In this document: positions 38,671-49,389 of the stretch, one piece after another | Layout of the letters: the number at the start of each line of letters is the position of its first letter | Numbering within the stretch: position 1 is the first letter of the stretch | Origin: Progne subis subis | Lineage: Eukaryota; Chordata; Aves; Passeriformes; Hirundinidae | DNA length: 64,000 bases | Direction: 5' to 3' | Assembly: GCA_022316685.1 (NCBI GenBank) | Contig: JAKJHU010001346.1 | Coordinates: 1 to 64,000, forward strand | Position numbers and translations under genes: made by a program | The notes under the pieces: generated by a model | Seen by the model: only the letters and a program-made list of their open reading frames with translations | What the model was told of the DNA's origin: nothing | The model's database searches: none

Positions 38671-39166
38671 TGTGTTGTTGTGTATTATTTGGGTTTATAT
38701 TGTATTTCATTTTTATATGGCGTTTTGTAATGGTTTCTTCAGTAGTCCCCTGTTCCCCTGGAAAATGTATCATCCCGAGGTTTGTCCCTGCCCCTTTTCC
38801 CTGCCCATTCTCCCACACTGGAAGGTAATCCGGCTCTGTTCCACTCCCACCTTGTCCCTAATTGGGTAGTGGCTTGTCTCTGGATTTAGCCCCATCCCCC
38901 AGACGGAAATCTCCCTCTTGGTTTGGGAACAAGGACCGGGCGCCTGACCCAGGCCGGGGCAGGACCACAGGAGAAAGACTGAATAAAGCCCTGATTTCCC
39001 CCCAAATCAAGTGCAGACTCTTTCTTTTTGCCATCGACGGGGACCTGCTCTCCCTAAAGGAAAAGGTTCACAGCTACTCCTGGGATTTTTGGGGCCCTGA
39101 GGAAAAAATCCTTCCAACTTTGGTTTGTCTCTCCAGCTAGCCAGGGCTCCAAGAAAGAGAATGCCA
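38671..39166 (+). mobile_element. Solo ERV LTR, about 496 bp, plus orientation, copy 2 of the 23.4-kb family
   Basis: Begins TGTGTTGTTGTG and ends AATGCCA. It is flanked by TTATTA (38665-38670) and CTATTA (39167-39172), a 6-bp duplication with one change. It has AATAAA at 38982-38987 and a U5 with GCAGACTCTTTC...GCCATCGACGG. Relative to the copy at 23423-24092 it lacks about 170 bp between the CCCACACT and TAATCCGG/CAACCCTG positions. No internal viral sequence remains. Confidence 0.85.
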
Positions 39167-39172
39167 CTATTA

Positions 39173-42100
39173 TAAATGATATTTATTTAGTATATATTAT
39201 ATGTATTTATTTATTATTTAAATCCTGAGTATTTTTATGGAACCCAACCAAGATTTAGTGCAAATGAACTGCAGGATCCATGAGCTTGCATAGTAATATG
39301 AGGATGCTGTGCTGATTTGCTTAGAAGGAATCAGGGATAAAATCCCTGCACACATTGAATCTGACTAATGCCCAGCAAAATTTATTTGGCACTGTTTTTC
39401 TGTAGGAACAAACTTACTTTGACAAGCCCTGTATAAGGGTTTGTGCAGCCTCTAAAATGTTGAAATGCTGAAAATATCCCTAGGTAAGCAGATCTTTCAG
39501 TTAAAAATATTTTTCCCCTTTTTCTTGCGACATTTAATATAAAGGCATACTGATAGTGTCACTGGGTAAAAATGGGCTTCATTAATTTATTCCTTTAAAA
39601 GATGTTGACAAGTCTAAGGATGTTTGAGAGAAGACGTTCTATATGATTTTCTGAAGGAAGCATCTGCATGGAGACTGGGTTGCAGAGTTTTGGCAGCTCT
39701 TTAGGCTCTGGAATCTGTTAATAAGAAATTATTTGTTGACTTATTTCTTTCCTTTTTTTTAAACTCTGACAACCTTCCCTGCCTGTCTGCTGGCAGGGAA
39801 GATCCCTCCCAGCTGAAGAAAACAGATAATTCCATCTCTTCAGGGTGAGCAACTAGCTGTGTAACCGTATATGAGTAAGCTGTTTGCTGCTTGCGCTGAC
39901 TATTTCATGTGTGACTCCATGGAACACTTCAGGAATACGCATTCCCTAATGCTTTTCGGGGGAAAAGTTCACTTACTGTGTAAAATGGAAGAAAAAACCC
40001 TTAACTCTGTCCTGGCTAAGCAATCGAGGGCGCTGGTGGGGCGTGAGGATCCCTGTGGATTGAGCAGTCACTCCATTGAATTTGCTAGTGCCATGATCTG
40101 GAACAGCACAAAGTCATGACAGCAATTTCAGCAGTGGACCTTCTCCCTACTAGGAAAGCAGAAAAAAATCTGGCTAACTGTATAGTTGAAAGTGTTTTAG
40201 GGATGATTATAACTATCCCTCATTTATAAAAAGGACTGTTCAGTTATATATTACTAAGATTCAATTTACAGATGAGATACCTTCATTTCCTGGCTCTCTG
40301 CAGTATAATTAAAATTCAAAGCAGGCAAAAATTTGCAATGAATTCTGAAGGGTTCCACTCACTATGCTCTTTTGTAAGTCATTTTTCTCTTCCATATAAG
40401 AAAGGAAAAGGAAGATTTTCACACACTTTAGGCACTGGGTCTAGAAATGAGGGTGAAAAGGCTGAAGAGGGTAAAACCACATGTGGGTTCAGAACCCTCC
40501 AGTATATATATATTTTAGAAGAAGTCCCAGTGTGTAGTATAAAGACTTGCACTAAGCAGTTGTTGAACATTAAGCAGTATCAATTTTTCATTAAGTAATC
40601 CTGCAGTGTGCGTTGATGCTTTTGGCAGGTGATCTCATTTCTCCAGTTTTTTTTTTTTAAAAAAAAAAAAAAAAGGCAGCACCTGTGTCTCCTTTTATGG
40701 TTTCTCTGGCTCTTCCAGTGACTCTAAATTTCTCCTGGAGCATTGGACAGAGACCATAAGTAAATGCTGCTCACACTTTTTCTCTCTTTTGGGGCATCCA
40801 GAGTATTGACACAATGCCACAGAACATCAGTGGACGCAGTTCCACCATTCTTCTCTGGCTAAATCCCAATGGTGTGTAAATACATCTCCATTAGAGACAT
40901 CTATGGGTTCTCTGCTTCTGCTTCCTGGAGAAAGAACAGCTACCATAGACTCTCTGAAGGGAAACACATGATGAGGACAAGAGAGAAAATCTGCTTCCAA
41001 GAGATCCCTTCTGCAGAGATCTGCCCCTTTCTGTGACCAGGATGCTGTGCCACTTTGGTCCAGGCTCATGTGTGAAAACTCGTTCATTCACCTTGCACAC
41101 ATTAGAAATGTTTTCCTTTTGTCCTGGTGGGATGAAGGAGACTCCCGTTGGTGTCTTGTTGCCAGTTAAGGCATTTTACATCCGTGTTGTAGACTCAAAA
41201 GACATTTAAACACTTGACAAAAAAAAGTCTCTCTTACATAGCCAAGTGTTTGGAAGTCCTCTGCCCCCACAACCGTGCATGGCCTGACAGAACTCAGCTA
41301 AACTGAATTTTCAGTGGATTTTCCTTTAAATCCTGAGATATTGGCATGGGACACCCTCAGCTCACAGATTCTCTGCTCAGTGCTGAATGACTGTAGCTCA
41401 GAGAGGATGCAAGCGTGTCCATTGACATTCACATCAGTGATTTAGTAGTGAGGACCTCACTTATTTCCAACTGGCCAAATGAAGTCCAGACAACTATGTT
41501 ATGTTTTAAAAGGTTCAAAAGAGCTAATGTTACCAAATCACCAAGGAGGAATATCAGAGTGAAGGATATCCTTTGTGCTGAAAGGGAACTACGTAAGTAA
41601 ATGTACTGTTGTAATATCCAGGGGTTCAGAGCTGTGCCCATGTTTCTTATTTTAATTTTTTTTCTGAAGTAATTCAAATAAACTGAGAGGAAGAGAGCTG
41701 AGCTTAGAGACAAGAGATAGAAATTACTGCCCCAGCAAATTGAATGATTTTCAATTAGCTCCCAAATATGATGCAGAGATGCCAGGAAAATGAGACACAA
41801 TCAGGGACACAAACCCTGGGAGGCCGTGGAGGATCAGTCATTTAACCATTGATAAAAAGGAAGTCATAATGATGACTTAAATATATACGTGAATGAAAAA
41901 CAGCTAAAGATCAATATGATCTTTGATGCCAGGAAAACTGAAAGCCTCCAGACTGGGAAAGATCTAAAAGGGGAAAAAAGGCAAATCTGCTGAGGATAGA
42001 GTTAAATATTTGTTGTCCTCAGCATTGTTAAAGATCTGACCACATTAATTATGTCTAGGAAAGAAGGACTGGCAGAGGACAGTTATGTTGAGAGTTGTTA

Positions 42101-43717
42101 ATTTTTTTCTGGTTCCATTCTCCAAGTTTGGTTTGGTTTACTAAAGACAATTGTTTTCCTTTGCTGATTAATGACATTAAAAGGTGATTTGTGATAAATG
42201 CCCCTGTTAGAAAGCCTCTTTGAAAAGGCAGAACATATGAAACTGAGCATTTGATATGAAATGATGCAATAACTGAGGAGTTAAAAAACGGTCTCCTGAA
42301 CATTAAAATAGATTATATTGGTAGCACAAACCAGCAACAGACTGCATTTTATTTCTTGCCATTTACTGGTTTTGATAAGCTATGTAACTAGCACAAAATT
42401 TTACAAGGTCCAGTACCACAAAAAGGCTGCAGTTACATTACAGAGTCCACTAATGGGAAATAAACCAATCGCCTCTCATGTTTGTACCCTGACAGACACC
42501 TGACCAACAAACCAGTATTGGCAAGGGTCCTTTGGTGAAGACTATTGTCCATGTGAAAATGCTGCCTTGAGCTTAGAAATCCAGGGAACAGAGTTACTAA
42601 TGGTGATGCTCTACGCTCTCCCACAAAGGTAAATGAACTCCTGAGATTGCTAGTTTACTACTCCTTAGTATTTATTATGCTGGCTTATCAGAAAATGGAT
42701 TGAGAAAAATGAAAATTAACATTTTCCCCTTTTTTAGATCTTGTTCTGGGTGAAATTGTGCTGTGTGAAGTTCCTTCACCAGCTCCCTTGGGAAGATGCA
42801 AAGAATTTCTTCCATCACACTCAGACCTTTCTGGAAGCTGAGCAGCCTCTGTGTGCCAGTGAAGGAGCTGACTATTAACAAAGTCATTGTCTGCTAATAA
42901 AGGACAATAAACCGATAACTTTAGGTATTTTAATTAGCAAAGAGTGACTTAATACTACTTGGATCCCAGAACAGAGCAATACAGAGGCAGCGGTTCTGGT
43001 CATTTTTCCAGTTTTTCCAGAGGGCAACAATTTCCCTTCTGCTGCTTTCAGTCAGCACAGGGGTGTGCTGTCTATTTACATCTGTGCCTGAAGAGGACAT
43101 TCTGTCCAGGTGGGAGCCCAAACAGCATGCAGACTAAACAGTGAAAATCTGGTTTTACTTTGCTTACCACTTGGCAGAGGTGCCCCCAAATATTAGCTGA
43201 AGGTTGTTAACCCAAATATTGAAACTACAGAGCTGAATGCAAGGCAGGAATTGGCTCATTCCTATTTTCCTTGACAGAACGCATCTCTCTAGGTGACCCA
43301 AGAGAAATATCTGTCATCTCTCCTGCTCCCTCGAGCCAGCTTTCTGTGCTTGAAAGCTCCAAAATCCTTCAGCCCATCCTTGTTCTGAGGATGACTGCAG
43401 ACATCACAGTGGTGAGCTTGTAATGAAGTGGTGCTGAGCAGAAAAGATTGCAGAAAGAGCACTTTATTTAAAATTACCCTGGTCTGCTTTGTTGGGAAAG
43501 TTCCTGCAACTTGAATCACCCAGTTATATTTATTTTCCTTTGTCCAGGTGTTTGAAAAATGACATGGAAAAGCCACTTGATCCTTTGCATGCATTCCCAC
43601 CACAGGCTTATGTGGATGTCTGAAAATCCTTGGTTTCCTTTTGAGGGCATTTGGCTTTATTCCTAGAGGCAGGTTCTTACTGGGGCTCTCTTTAAGGCCA
43701 GAGTTCATTAATAACCT
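39173..43717. other. Unique sequence, no gene recognised
   Basis: About 4.5 kb. An A/T homopolymer junction lies at about 40651-40674. Frames up to 139 codons (such as 43289-43708 minus) have no recognisable domain or supporting splice signals. Confidence 0.5.
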
Positions 43718-43723
43718 GAAACT

Positions 43724-44429
43724 TGTAGTGGTGTGAGAGTGGTTTTATTAAGTTATTAAGTTATTTTGTAAGATTTTTAAGTTATTTTTGTAATGGTTTA
43801 GTCCACTGTACCCCCCTGTGTTCTGGAATAGTTTTCCCCCTTTATGAGTTGGTTATAACAAAACGTTTTCTGTCAATTATTCCCTCCCTGCACCTGTCCC
43901 TGTCAGCTTCCCCTCCTCCCCTCGTGGTCGCCCTGTCTGTCACTTCGAGACCCTTCCCTGGATTCTGGAAAGATCCAGGAGAGGTGTCGAGTGGTAGGCT
44001 GGTGCCCGGGGAATCCCCTCCTACCCTCCTGCGATTTGTCAATGGTTCAAAGGTTGACACCCCTGTTACCACCCCCGTGTTCCCTGGTTGGCTGACCCGT
44101 TGTCAGCCCTCCCCCGTTTATAAGTGGCCAAAAGGCTTTGATCTCTGCTCTCTCTGGGCAGCAGCAGTGGTCTGAGGCGGAGCTCCTTGCCGGACTCCCC
44201 TTAAGAAACTGCCTTCTACCCTGCCTAAAGAGAGATGACTCTTTTTCCGTCACCGCAGTCGCAAACTCCATCAGATCCACTCACTGGTGTGGGGAACCAA
44301 GAACCTACCGGGAGGAGGTTACTCGCCCTGCCTGTAACCCCGACCGATCCTCGCTGTGGCAGTGCAGAACTGAGCTAGCCTGCACGCCTGCCAGGCGTGA
44401 GAGGACACTGCTATAGTCTCTTGTGATGA
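43724..44429 (+). mobile_element. Solo LTR of the same family as the provirus LTR at 60.7-61.3 kb, plus orientation
   Basis: It begins TGTAGTGGTGTG. GAAACT flanks it at 43718-43723 and 44430-44435, a perfect 6-bp duplication as in class II ERVs. If those are the true edges, the right end reads GATGA rather than CA. Its 3' part (GTGTGGGGAACCAAGA, GGGAGGAGGTTACTCGCC, GCAGTGCAGAACTGAGCTAGCCT) aligns with the reverse complement of 60661-60800. Its 5' part (CACTGTACCCCCCTGT and the TATAAGTGG promoter region near 44118-44126) aligns with the U3 of the same LTR. Length 706 bp against 688 bp. There is no primer-binding site or coding sequence beside it. Confidence 0.82.
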
Positions 44430-44435
44430 GAAACT

Positions 44436-46400
44436 CAGAAGCAGCCAAGTCCAAAAGCTGCTGAGGAGATAGAAAAGGCTGTGATTATAAAGTATTAGTG
44501 TGTGTGTATGTGTAGATCAATTTTACAATCCATCTTTTCATATACATTCACATCAGTTAGAATAAATAAATTTTAATTCCACTTCCCTGGGGAGTCAGAA
44601 TACATTTCTGGAATTGAGGTGGTTGTGTGCTTCCTGTGATGTTTGATCCAAGGCAGAAATAGAGCTTTGCCTCCCAAAGGCACATTCTGGAGCCTGACCA
44701 AAGTGTTTGGATGCTTGCACCCACCGTGGGCACTTCAGCCCCCAGTGCTCCAGCTGGCAGTGCTGCTTGTGCAGCAGGGACAGCCCCAGCTGGGTCTGGA
44801 ATATTCCCGGGGAAGAGGAATTGCCACCACTGGATCTCGACCTTGTGCTTGAGACACTGGAGGAGATGCTTTCACCCTGCCTGCCTGAAAAGTCTCCCTC
44901 TGCTTAGGTAACTCCTTTGGACAGGGATAAAAGGGGCTGGACTGAGAGCTTTTGGATGTTGTTGCATGGCTGAGAAGCAAAGGCTTCTTGAATTCAGCTG
45001 TGAATGGACAGAGAAGGGATTTGCATGGTAAAGCAAGATTTCCTAAAGAGGAGGGAATGAAAAGGAGGATACCCCTTAAGTGAGGATGAGAGGTGTTGGC
45101 CAGGTTTGGGTGCTTTTCCTGGGAAGAATCCCTCTTGCTGGTGAGGAAGTGGAAGCTTAGTAGGTTCTAACAGGCTTTGTTTGATGGGAAAGAAGAGATG
45201 TGTGTTTGGAGAATTGCCATTGAAAGCAAAGTGCCCCTTGCAGGGAGGGGCGTGAGAGAGGTGCCTCTGTTGCAGCAGCAGATGTGGGCTCTGCCTCTTT
45301 TGTCTTGGAAGGCCAAGGTGAAGCAAGGGCTTGGGCTGCAGCTGCCGCTGCTGTGTGAGTCCTGCCATGCACGTAGGCGCTCCCAGAGCCATGTGTGGGG
45401 ATGGGCTGGAGCTGCAGCTTCCTTGTCCTCTCAGTACCCTGGTGCCTGCAGTCCAGTTTCCATCTGGGAAATCCTCAGCTGGGCAAACTGGCCAGTCTTG
45501 CTCTCCATGTTCCAGAGCTCAGTCACCTTGCTCTTGGGCATCTCTGTGGGAAGAGGTGTGTGTTCCCATGCAGTCCCTGTGAAGCTGCAGCCTGGATGAG
45601 ACTGTTCTGCTCAGAGCTGTGGAGGGGGAAGCACATCCCTGTGGCAGGAGCTGGCAGGACTCCTTCCTTAGCACTCACTCCATGTGTTCAGCATCACCCT
45701 CATATTCCACATGGTCAGCTTTGACAGCTTTTGGACTGTGTTTGAGAAATCAGGGGTTTTGACTGCTGAAAGGCTTTGGGGCCCAGACTTCTTGTTAGGA
45801 ACAAGGGATTAAGTGTGTGAGCCCTGGTGTCTTTGGGGAGCAGATGTGTTGGGTTTGAGGCCCCATGACTTGTGTGATTGGTGAAAAGGACAGTGTTGGT
45901 GCTGGACATGAAATGGTTACAGAGTCCTTTAAGCCATGGGGCATCTTCTGTGTTGAAGAGCAATTCAGTCAGGGACCATTAGTCCTTGTGTTTGACAGAC
46001 GGAAATCTTGGGAATTGACTTAGGAATCCACTTCCTCTTAACTCTTGTCTCTTCCCAGACTTGCGTGGAATGTTCTGTTTCTGTATTAGCACAGGCATTT
46101 TTGCATATTATTCTACAACTCTGACAAAGAATTTCTTAATTTTATTTAATATGCAGACCCATTGTCTGCTATAGATTTATCACTGAGGAAGGAAAGACTC
46201 GAGGTGGGGAGGGGGATTTTTTGGAATTGCCCATATCTTATTGACAAGCACGATGACCTTTGTCTTCTGAAAAGTCACACATAACCAGTTTTCAAAGGCA
46301 ATTTCTTCCTCAAAAGAAGGAAATGTGGCAGGCTGTGAACTGTTGTGTCCCTGGAGAAAATACTGAGTGAACTTTGTGTTTCTTTCTTTCCTTCTTTTCA
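44436..46400. other. GC-rich sequence, no gene I can name; one exon-like acidic segment
   Basis: Base composition rises here compared with the first 43 kb. Several frames of 70-140 codons overlap on both strands, which is common in GC-rich DNA. I see no domain. A CACATAACC/TATTG-rich part follows near 46080-46300. The only segment that reads like protein is described separately at 44776-44907. Confidence 0.4.
44776..44907 (+). CDS. Speculative terminal exon, unknown product
   Basis: I do not recognise a gene here. The frame ending at 44907 has an acidic, leucine-rich end (ELPPLDLDLVLETLEEMLSP) unlike the surrounding low-quality frames. It lies just after a CAG that could serve as a splice acceptor (TTGTGCAGCAG, about 44768-44777). 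Upstream, the same frame is Cys/Ser-rich and looks non-coding. No promoter, upstream exon or poly(A) signal could be linked. It could be chance or a decayed exon of the unit duplicated at 46.4-50.0 kb. Confidence 0.15.
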   Translation, partial: RDSPSWVWNIPGEEELPPLDLDLVLETLEEMLSPCLPEKSPSA

Positions 46401-46401
46401 G

Positions 46402-46522
46402 GTCAATGTTAGTGTTTCTCCCGAGTCTTCAGGAGGGGAGCCTGTTAACAAGACTGCAGCAGAGGGAGCTCTGCCTGGTGCCATGAGCTACAGGAGCAGT
46501 TCCCAGGAGCCCAAGGAGCTTG
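46402..46522 (+). CDS. Candidate internal exon, unknown product (copy A of a duplicated unit)
   Basis: I do not recognise the product. A strong polypyrimidine acceptor (TTTCTTTCCTTCTTTTCAG, 46383-46401) precedes a 121-bp open segment, and a good donor (CTTG|GTAAGG, GT at 46523-46524) follows. Read from the acceptor in phase 0 it encodes 40 residues rich in Ser, Glu and Pro, ending EGALPGAMSYRSSSQEPKELG, and leaves phase 1. The last 61 bp and the following intron start are repeated at 47940-48097. The three differences between the copies within the shared 61 bp all change the amino acid, which argues against strong protein constraint. It may be a real exon of a lineage-specific gene family or a decayed duplicate. 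Confidence 0.3.
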
Positions 46523-46624
46523 GTAAGGTGAAAGCCAACATTGGTTTAGAGAGTTCTGAGACAGCTGCTCTGAGCCTGTCTGGGACAAGAAAGGCGATCA
46601 GAAGAGCTGAATTCTTGTGTGCAG
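46462..46624 (+). repeat. Duplicated unit, copy A left part (exon end plus intron start)
   Basis: Aligns with 47940-48097 over about 160 bp, including the end of the exon-like segment, the GTAAG donor and the ACATTGGTTTAGAGAG and GCTGCTCTGAGCCTG words. The copies are offset by 1478 bp. Confidence 0.85.
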
Positions 46625-47051
46625 GTCTGGTGCTTCCTGGTGCCTTTAGTTCCAATGCTGCACTGGCACAACCTCCCCGAGGCCTGCCCTCCAGGCTCAG
46701 TCCTCTGCTGTGGCAAGAGAGCAGGGAATAAACGTGACCTTGTGGGAGTTGTCACCAACCCACGTGTCCCAGTCTGGTTCATAGCTCACAGCACCCTTCA
46801 GCTTCAGCCATTTCAGCAAGGACTGAGGTCTCTCTGTCAGCACAGAGAAAGAACAGGACTGTGCTTCTTTGTGGGAGCTGGGACTGTCTGTGTTTCAAGC
46901 TCTGGTGGGTGCCATTTGCACTGAGTGCTGAGACTTTACTGAAGTACTTCAATGCTTTACACAGTTCTGGAAACTTGGAATGATCCCTCTTCTCTAAAGA
47001 GTAGGCTTCAAATTCCCAAGTGAGAGTCGGCCTTCCGGGCCATCTTTTACA

Positions 47052-47140
47052 GTCCCTGATAGAAGGACGATTGCTGCCCAAGGGAAATGTGCACAGGGGC
47101 CAATATTGACTCACTGTTCTCTTTTCTTCCCAGATCCCAT
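47052..47140 (+). repeat. Duplicated unit, copy A right part (acceptor region)
   Basis: Aligns with 49212-49290: TCCCTGAT, CAAGGGAAATGT, GACTCA.TGTTC and a pyrimidine-rich acceptor TTCTTCCCAG followed by AT(AT)CCCAT. In copy A the text after the acceptor hits a stop quickly (CCCATGTAATC). The offset here is 2160 bp, 682 more than for the left part. The 520-bp LTR at 48219-48738 inserted in copy B explains most of that difference. Confidence 0.75.
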
Positions 47141-47224
47141 GTAATCAATGTCTCCTGAAGGGGAGACCTGTGTGGTAGGAAGAGAAAGAGGGAGAGCCTG
47201 TGACTACCAGGCAGGTAGAATCCC

Positions 47225-47560
47225 TCTGTCTATAGTGATGTTTTTAGAATCATATAGTTAGATTTATCTACCCATATAATTGTTATTTATAGATATATAG
47301 TATATTTATAGATCGACAGGTTTATTTGCCTATATATTTATAGACCTCTAGAGGTAAAATTATGTATATGTATATTTAAATTTATATTGTTATAATCATG
47401 TAGGCATAGTATATTTATAGATATACATAGCGACATTTATCTATGTGGACAGTTACATTTATAAATATATAGCTATATTTATAAATGGGTTTCATTCTAT
47501 ACTTACGGCTGCATAGGTGTTTAGGAACATAGATTAGTAACCGTATATATATATATAGAC
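47225..47560. repeat. TA-rich satellite-like stretch, copy A
   Basis: Irregular repeats of TATTTATAGATATATAG-like words (TATATTTATAGAT, ATATATAG) over about 330 bp. It begins about 80 bp after the duplicated acceptor. A similar stretch follows the second copy at 49390-49990. Confidence 0.75.
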
Positions 47561-47939
47561 TACTTTTTAGCTTCTTTCCCTCCCTCTCTCCTTCCTTTTC
47601 CCCCTGTGCCCCCTCTGTCTCCTCTTCCTGTGCTGGGTCCGAGCTGGTGGCCAGGCAGGCGGAGCAGCAGTTCCAGCCCCAGATGTCCCTGGAGCGGTGG
47701 GAGCTGTCGGTGGCCCCAGGCTCTGTCCCCTGAGGAACTGCTGAAGGACGGTGAGACTGAGGGGGCTGAAGAGGCGGGGACGCTGAAGAGTTGGCGATCT
47801 TGAGGTGCTGGCAGGGCTGAAGGGTGTGGGGGAGCAGAGGGTGATGGTGGCACTGAGGTGACAGGGAAGTGGCACAGGCTGAGGGCGGGCTGATGGGTCT
47901 AAGGGGACGGGATGGGTCAGAAGGGACTGAGGGGAGTGA
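47561..47939. other. GC-rich spacer between duplicated units, weak exon-like segment
   Basis: Pyrimidine-rich text at 47567-47625 is followed by a frame ending in ALSPEELLKD and a GTGAG donor-like site (GACG|GTGAGACTG, about 47747-47752). This could be an exon, but no acceptor is clearly placed and another frame stops inside it. From about 47755 the text is a G-rich run of TGAGGGG/CTGA words. Confidence 0.3.
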
Positions 47940-48097
47940 GAGGGAGCTCTGCCTGGTGCCAAGAGCTGCAGGAACAGTTCCCAGGAGCCCAAGGAGCTTG
48001 GTAAGGAGGGAGCCTACATTGGTTTAGAGAGGTGTGAGACGGCTGCTCTGAGCCTGCCTATGACAGGAAGGGAGATGAGAAGAGTTGTTGTCTGCAG
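47940..48097 (+). repeat. Duplicated unit, copy B left part
   Basis: Second copy of 46462-46624. The 61 bp up to the donor (GT at 48001) keep the same frame, reading EGALPGAKSCRNSSQEPKELG. The upstream acceptor and first 60 bp of the copy A exon are not recognisable here, so copy B is incomplete as an exon. Confidence 0.8.
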
Positions 48098-48218
48098 CCC
48101 CTCACAGTCAAGGGGCTGAAGAAACTGAAGGGGGCTGGGGGGTTGCTGAGAGGACGGTGGGGCTGAGGGAGTGGAAGGAGGCCAGCAGGGAGCACAGAGT
48201 GGTCCAGGACTACAGCCC

Positions 48219-48738
48219 TGTTATGAACAAACAAGTTAAACAGTTGTTAAAGGTATACATACACCTCTTATAACTTTGTATTCCAATTTGTGACTTCGGA
48301 CAGTTAGAAGACGTTACAGCTGTAATGTTGTCAAAGCACTGATAGTACTACATAAAGAAGACATCAGGACACTTTCCTGAGCCATAATTGGTAAACACAG
48401 CTGGCCAATTATTCGATGCTCAGAAGAAATGATTGGCCAGGAAAGAATCTCATTAAAAACCAATCAAACCCTGGTGAATGAGCCAATCGTGTCGAGGATC
48501 CTGAGCACGCCAATGCGAGAGAGGACAGAGCATATAAAAAGGACTGACAAACTGCGTTAGGGGTCACTCTCTGAAGGATGGTGTGTTCCAAAGGAGCGTC
48601 CAGTACGGTAGTATACTTGTTATCATTGTTCTGGCTTGTTGTGAAGGGCTTGAGACTAGCTCTGCCCTTGTTTTCAGCTTTAAATAAATTATTGGCCATT
48701 TATCCTACAACATCGGAGTCACAGCCTCGTTTATAACA
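48219..48738 (+). mobile_element. Solo LTR, 520 bp, CCAAT-box-rich, plus orientation
   Basis: Begins TGTTATGAAC and ends TTTATAACA, giving a perfect 6-bp terminal inverted repeat TGTTAT/ATAACA. U3 carries six CCAAT or ATTGG boxes (48387, 48415, 48432, 48470, 48483, 48510). They are followed by TATAAAA at 48533-48539 and AATAAA at 48683-48688, which is textbook LTR order. I find no target duplication (CAGCCC before, GTTCTG after). It splits copy B of the local duplication and so is younger than that duplication. The CCAAT-rich promoter is more like gammaretrovirus-type (class I) LTRs than the other families in this window. Confidence 0.85.
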
Positions 48739-49389
48739 GTTCTGCCAGGCAGTGGAACCAATTCCAGAACCTCCACTTTTGCCACAGCTTTCCTGAAGAC
48801 CTTGAGGACAGCCAGAGACTGACAGGAGCCAGCAGGGAGAAGCCAAAGACCACAAGCCAGACCAGTGAACCGGGACCTGCTGCTGCCACCTGAGACCCTG
48901 GGCGAGGCCACAGGGCCGGTGAGACAGGGCGGGGGGTGAGGGTGGCGTGGGCTTTGGCCGTGGGCACTGCCCTGATGGGCAGGAGCGGGCCGTGCCCGTG
49001 CTGGGGCTGCTCAGCGCAGCTGCCCCGGCTGGCACAGGGGCTGTTCTTGGGCACGGCAGCTGTGCCGGCAGGGCCCGGGAGCTGTGCCAGCTGTGCTGGG
49101 CTGCCGGCGGCTGCGAGACAATCCTGCCACGGCTGCGCTCACCACACCCTGGCCCGCTCGGCCTCAGCTTTTTCTTTCTAACCCTCCTGGGGAGGCTCTG
49201 AGATTCTCCCTTCCCTGATCCAAGTGCAGGTGCTGACAAGGGAAATGTCCCGATACCGACTCAGTGTTCCCTTTGCTTCCCAGATATCCCATCTGCTGTC
49301 CCTGTCCAGAGGAGCTGCTCTGCACCAGAGGAAGCAACAGAGGGAGAGGCTTTGAAGATGGGGTGGCTGGGATCTCTCTGCTTAGAAAT
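48739..49389. other. GC-rich remainder of copy B, including the repeated acceptor region (49212-49290)
   Basis: After the LTR comes text that reads like processed sequence up to a donor-like GGCCG|GTGAGACAG near 48919. A GC-rich block (48930-49130) follows, then the repeated acceptor region ending CTTTGCTTCCCAG (49271-49283). The text after that acceptor stays open for some 60 bp (ATATCCCATCTGCTGTCCCT...). No product is recognised. Confidence 0.35.

Noticed and set aside
47606..47803. 65-codon plus frame ending near ALSPEELLKD as a gene
   Set aside because: One donor-like site but no placed acceptor, and a G-rich repetitive continuation. Kept only as a remark.
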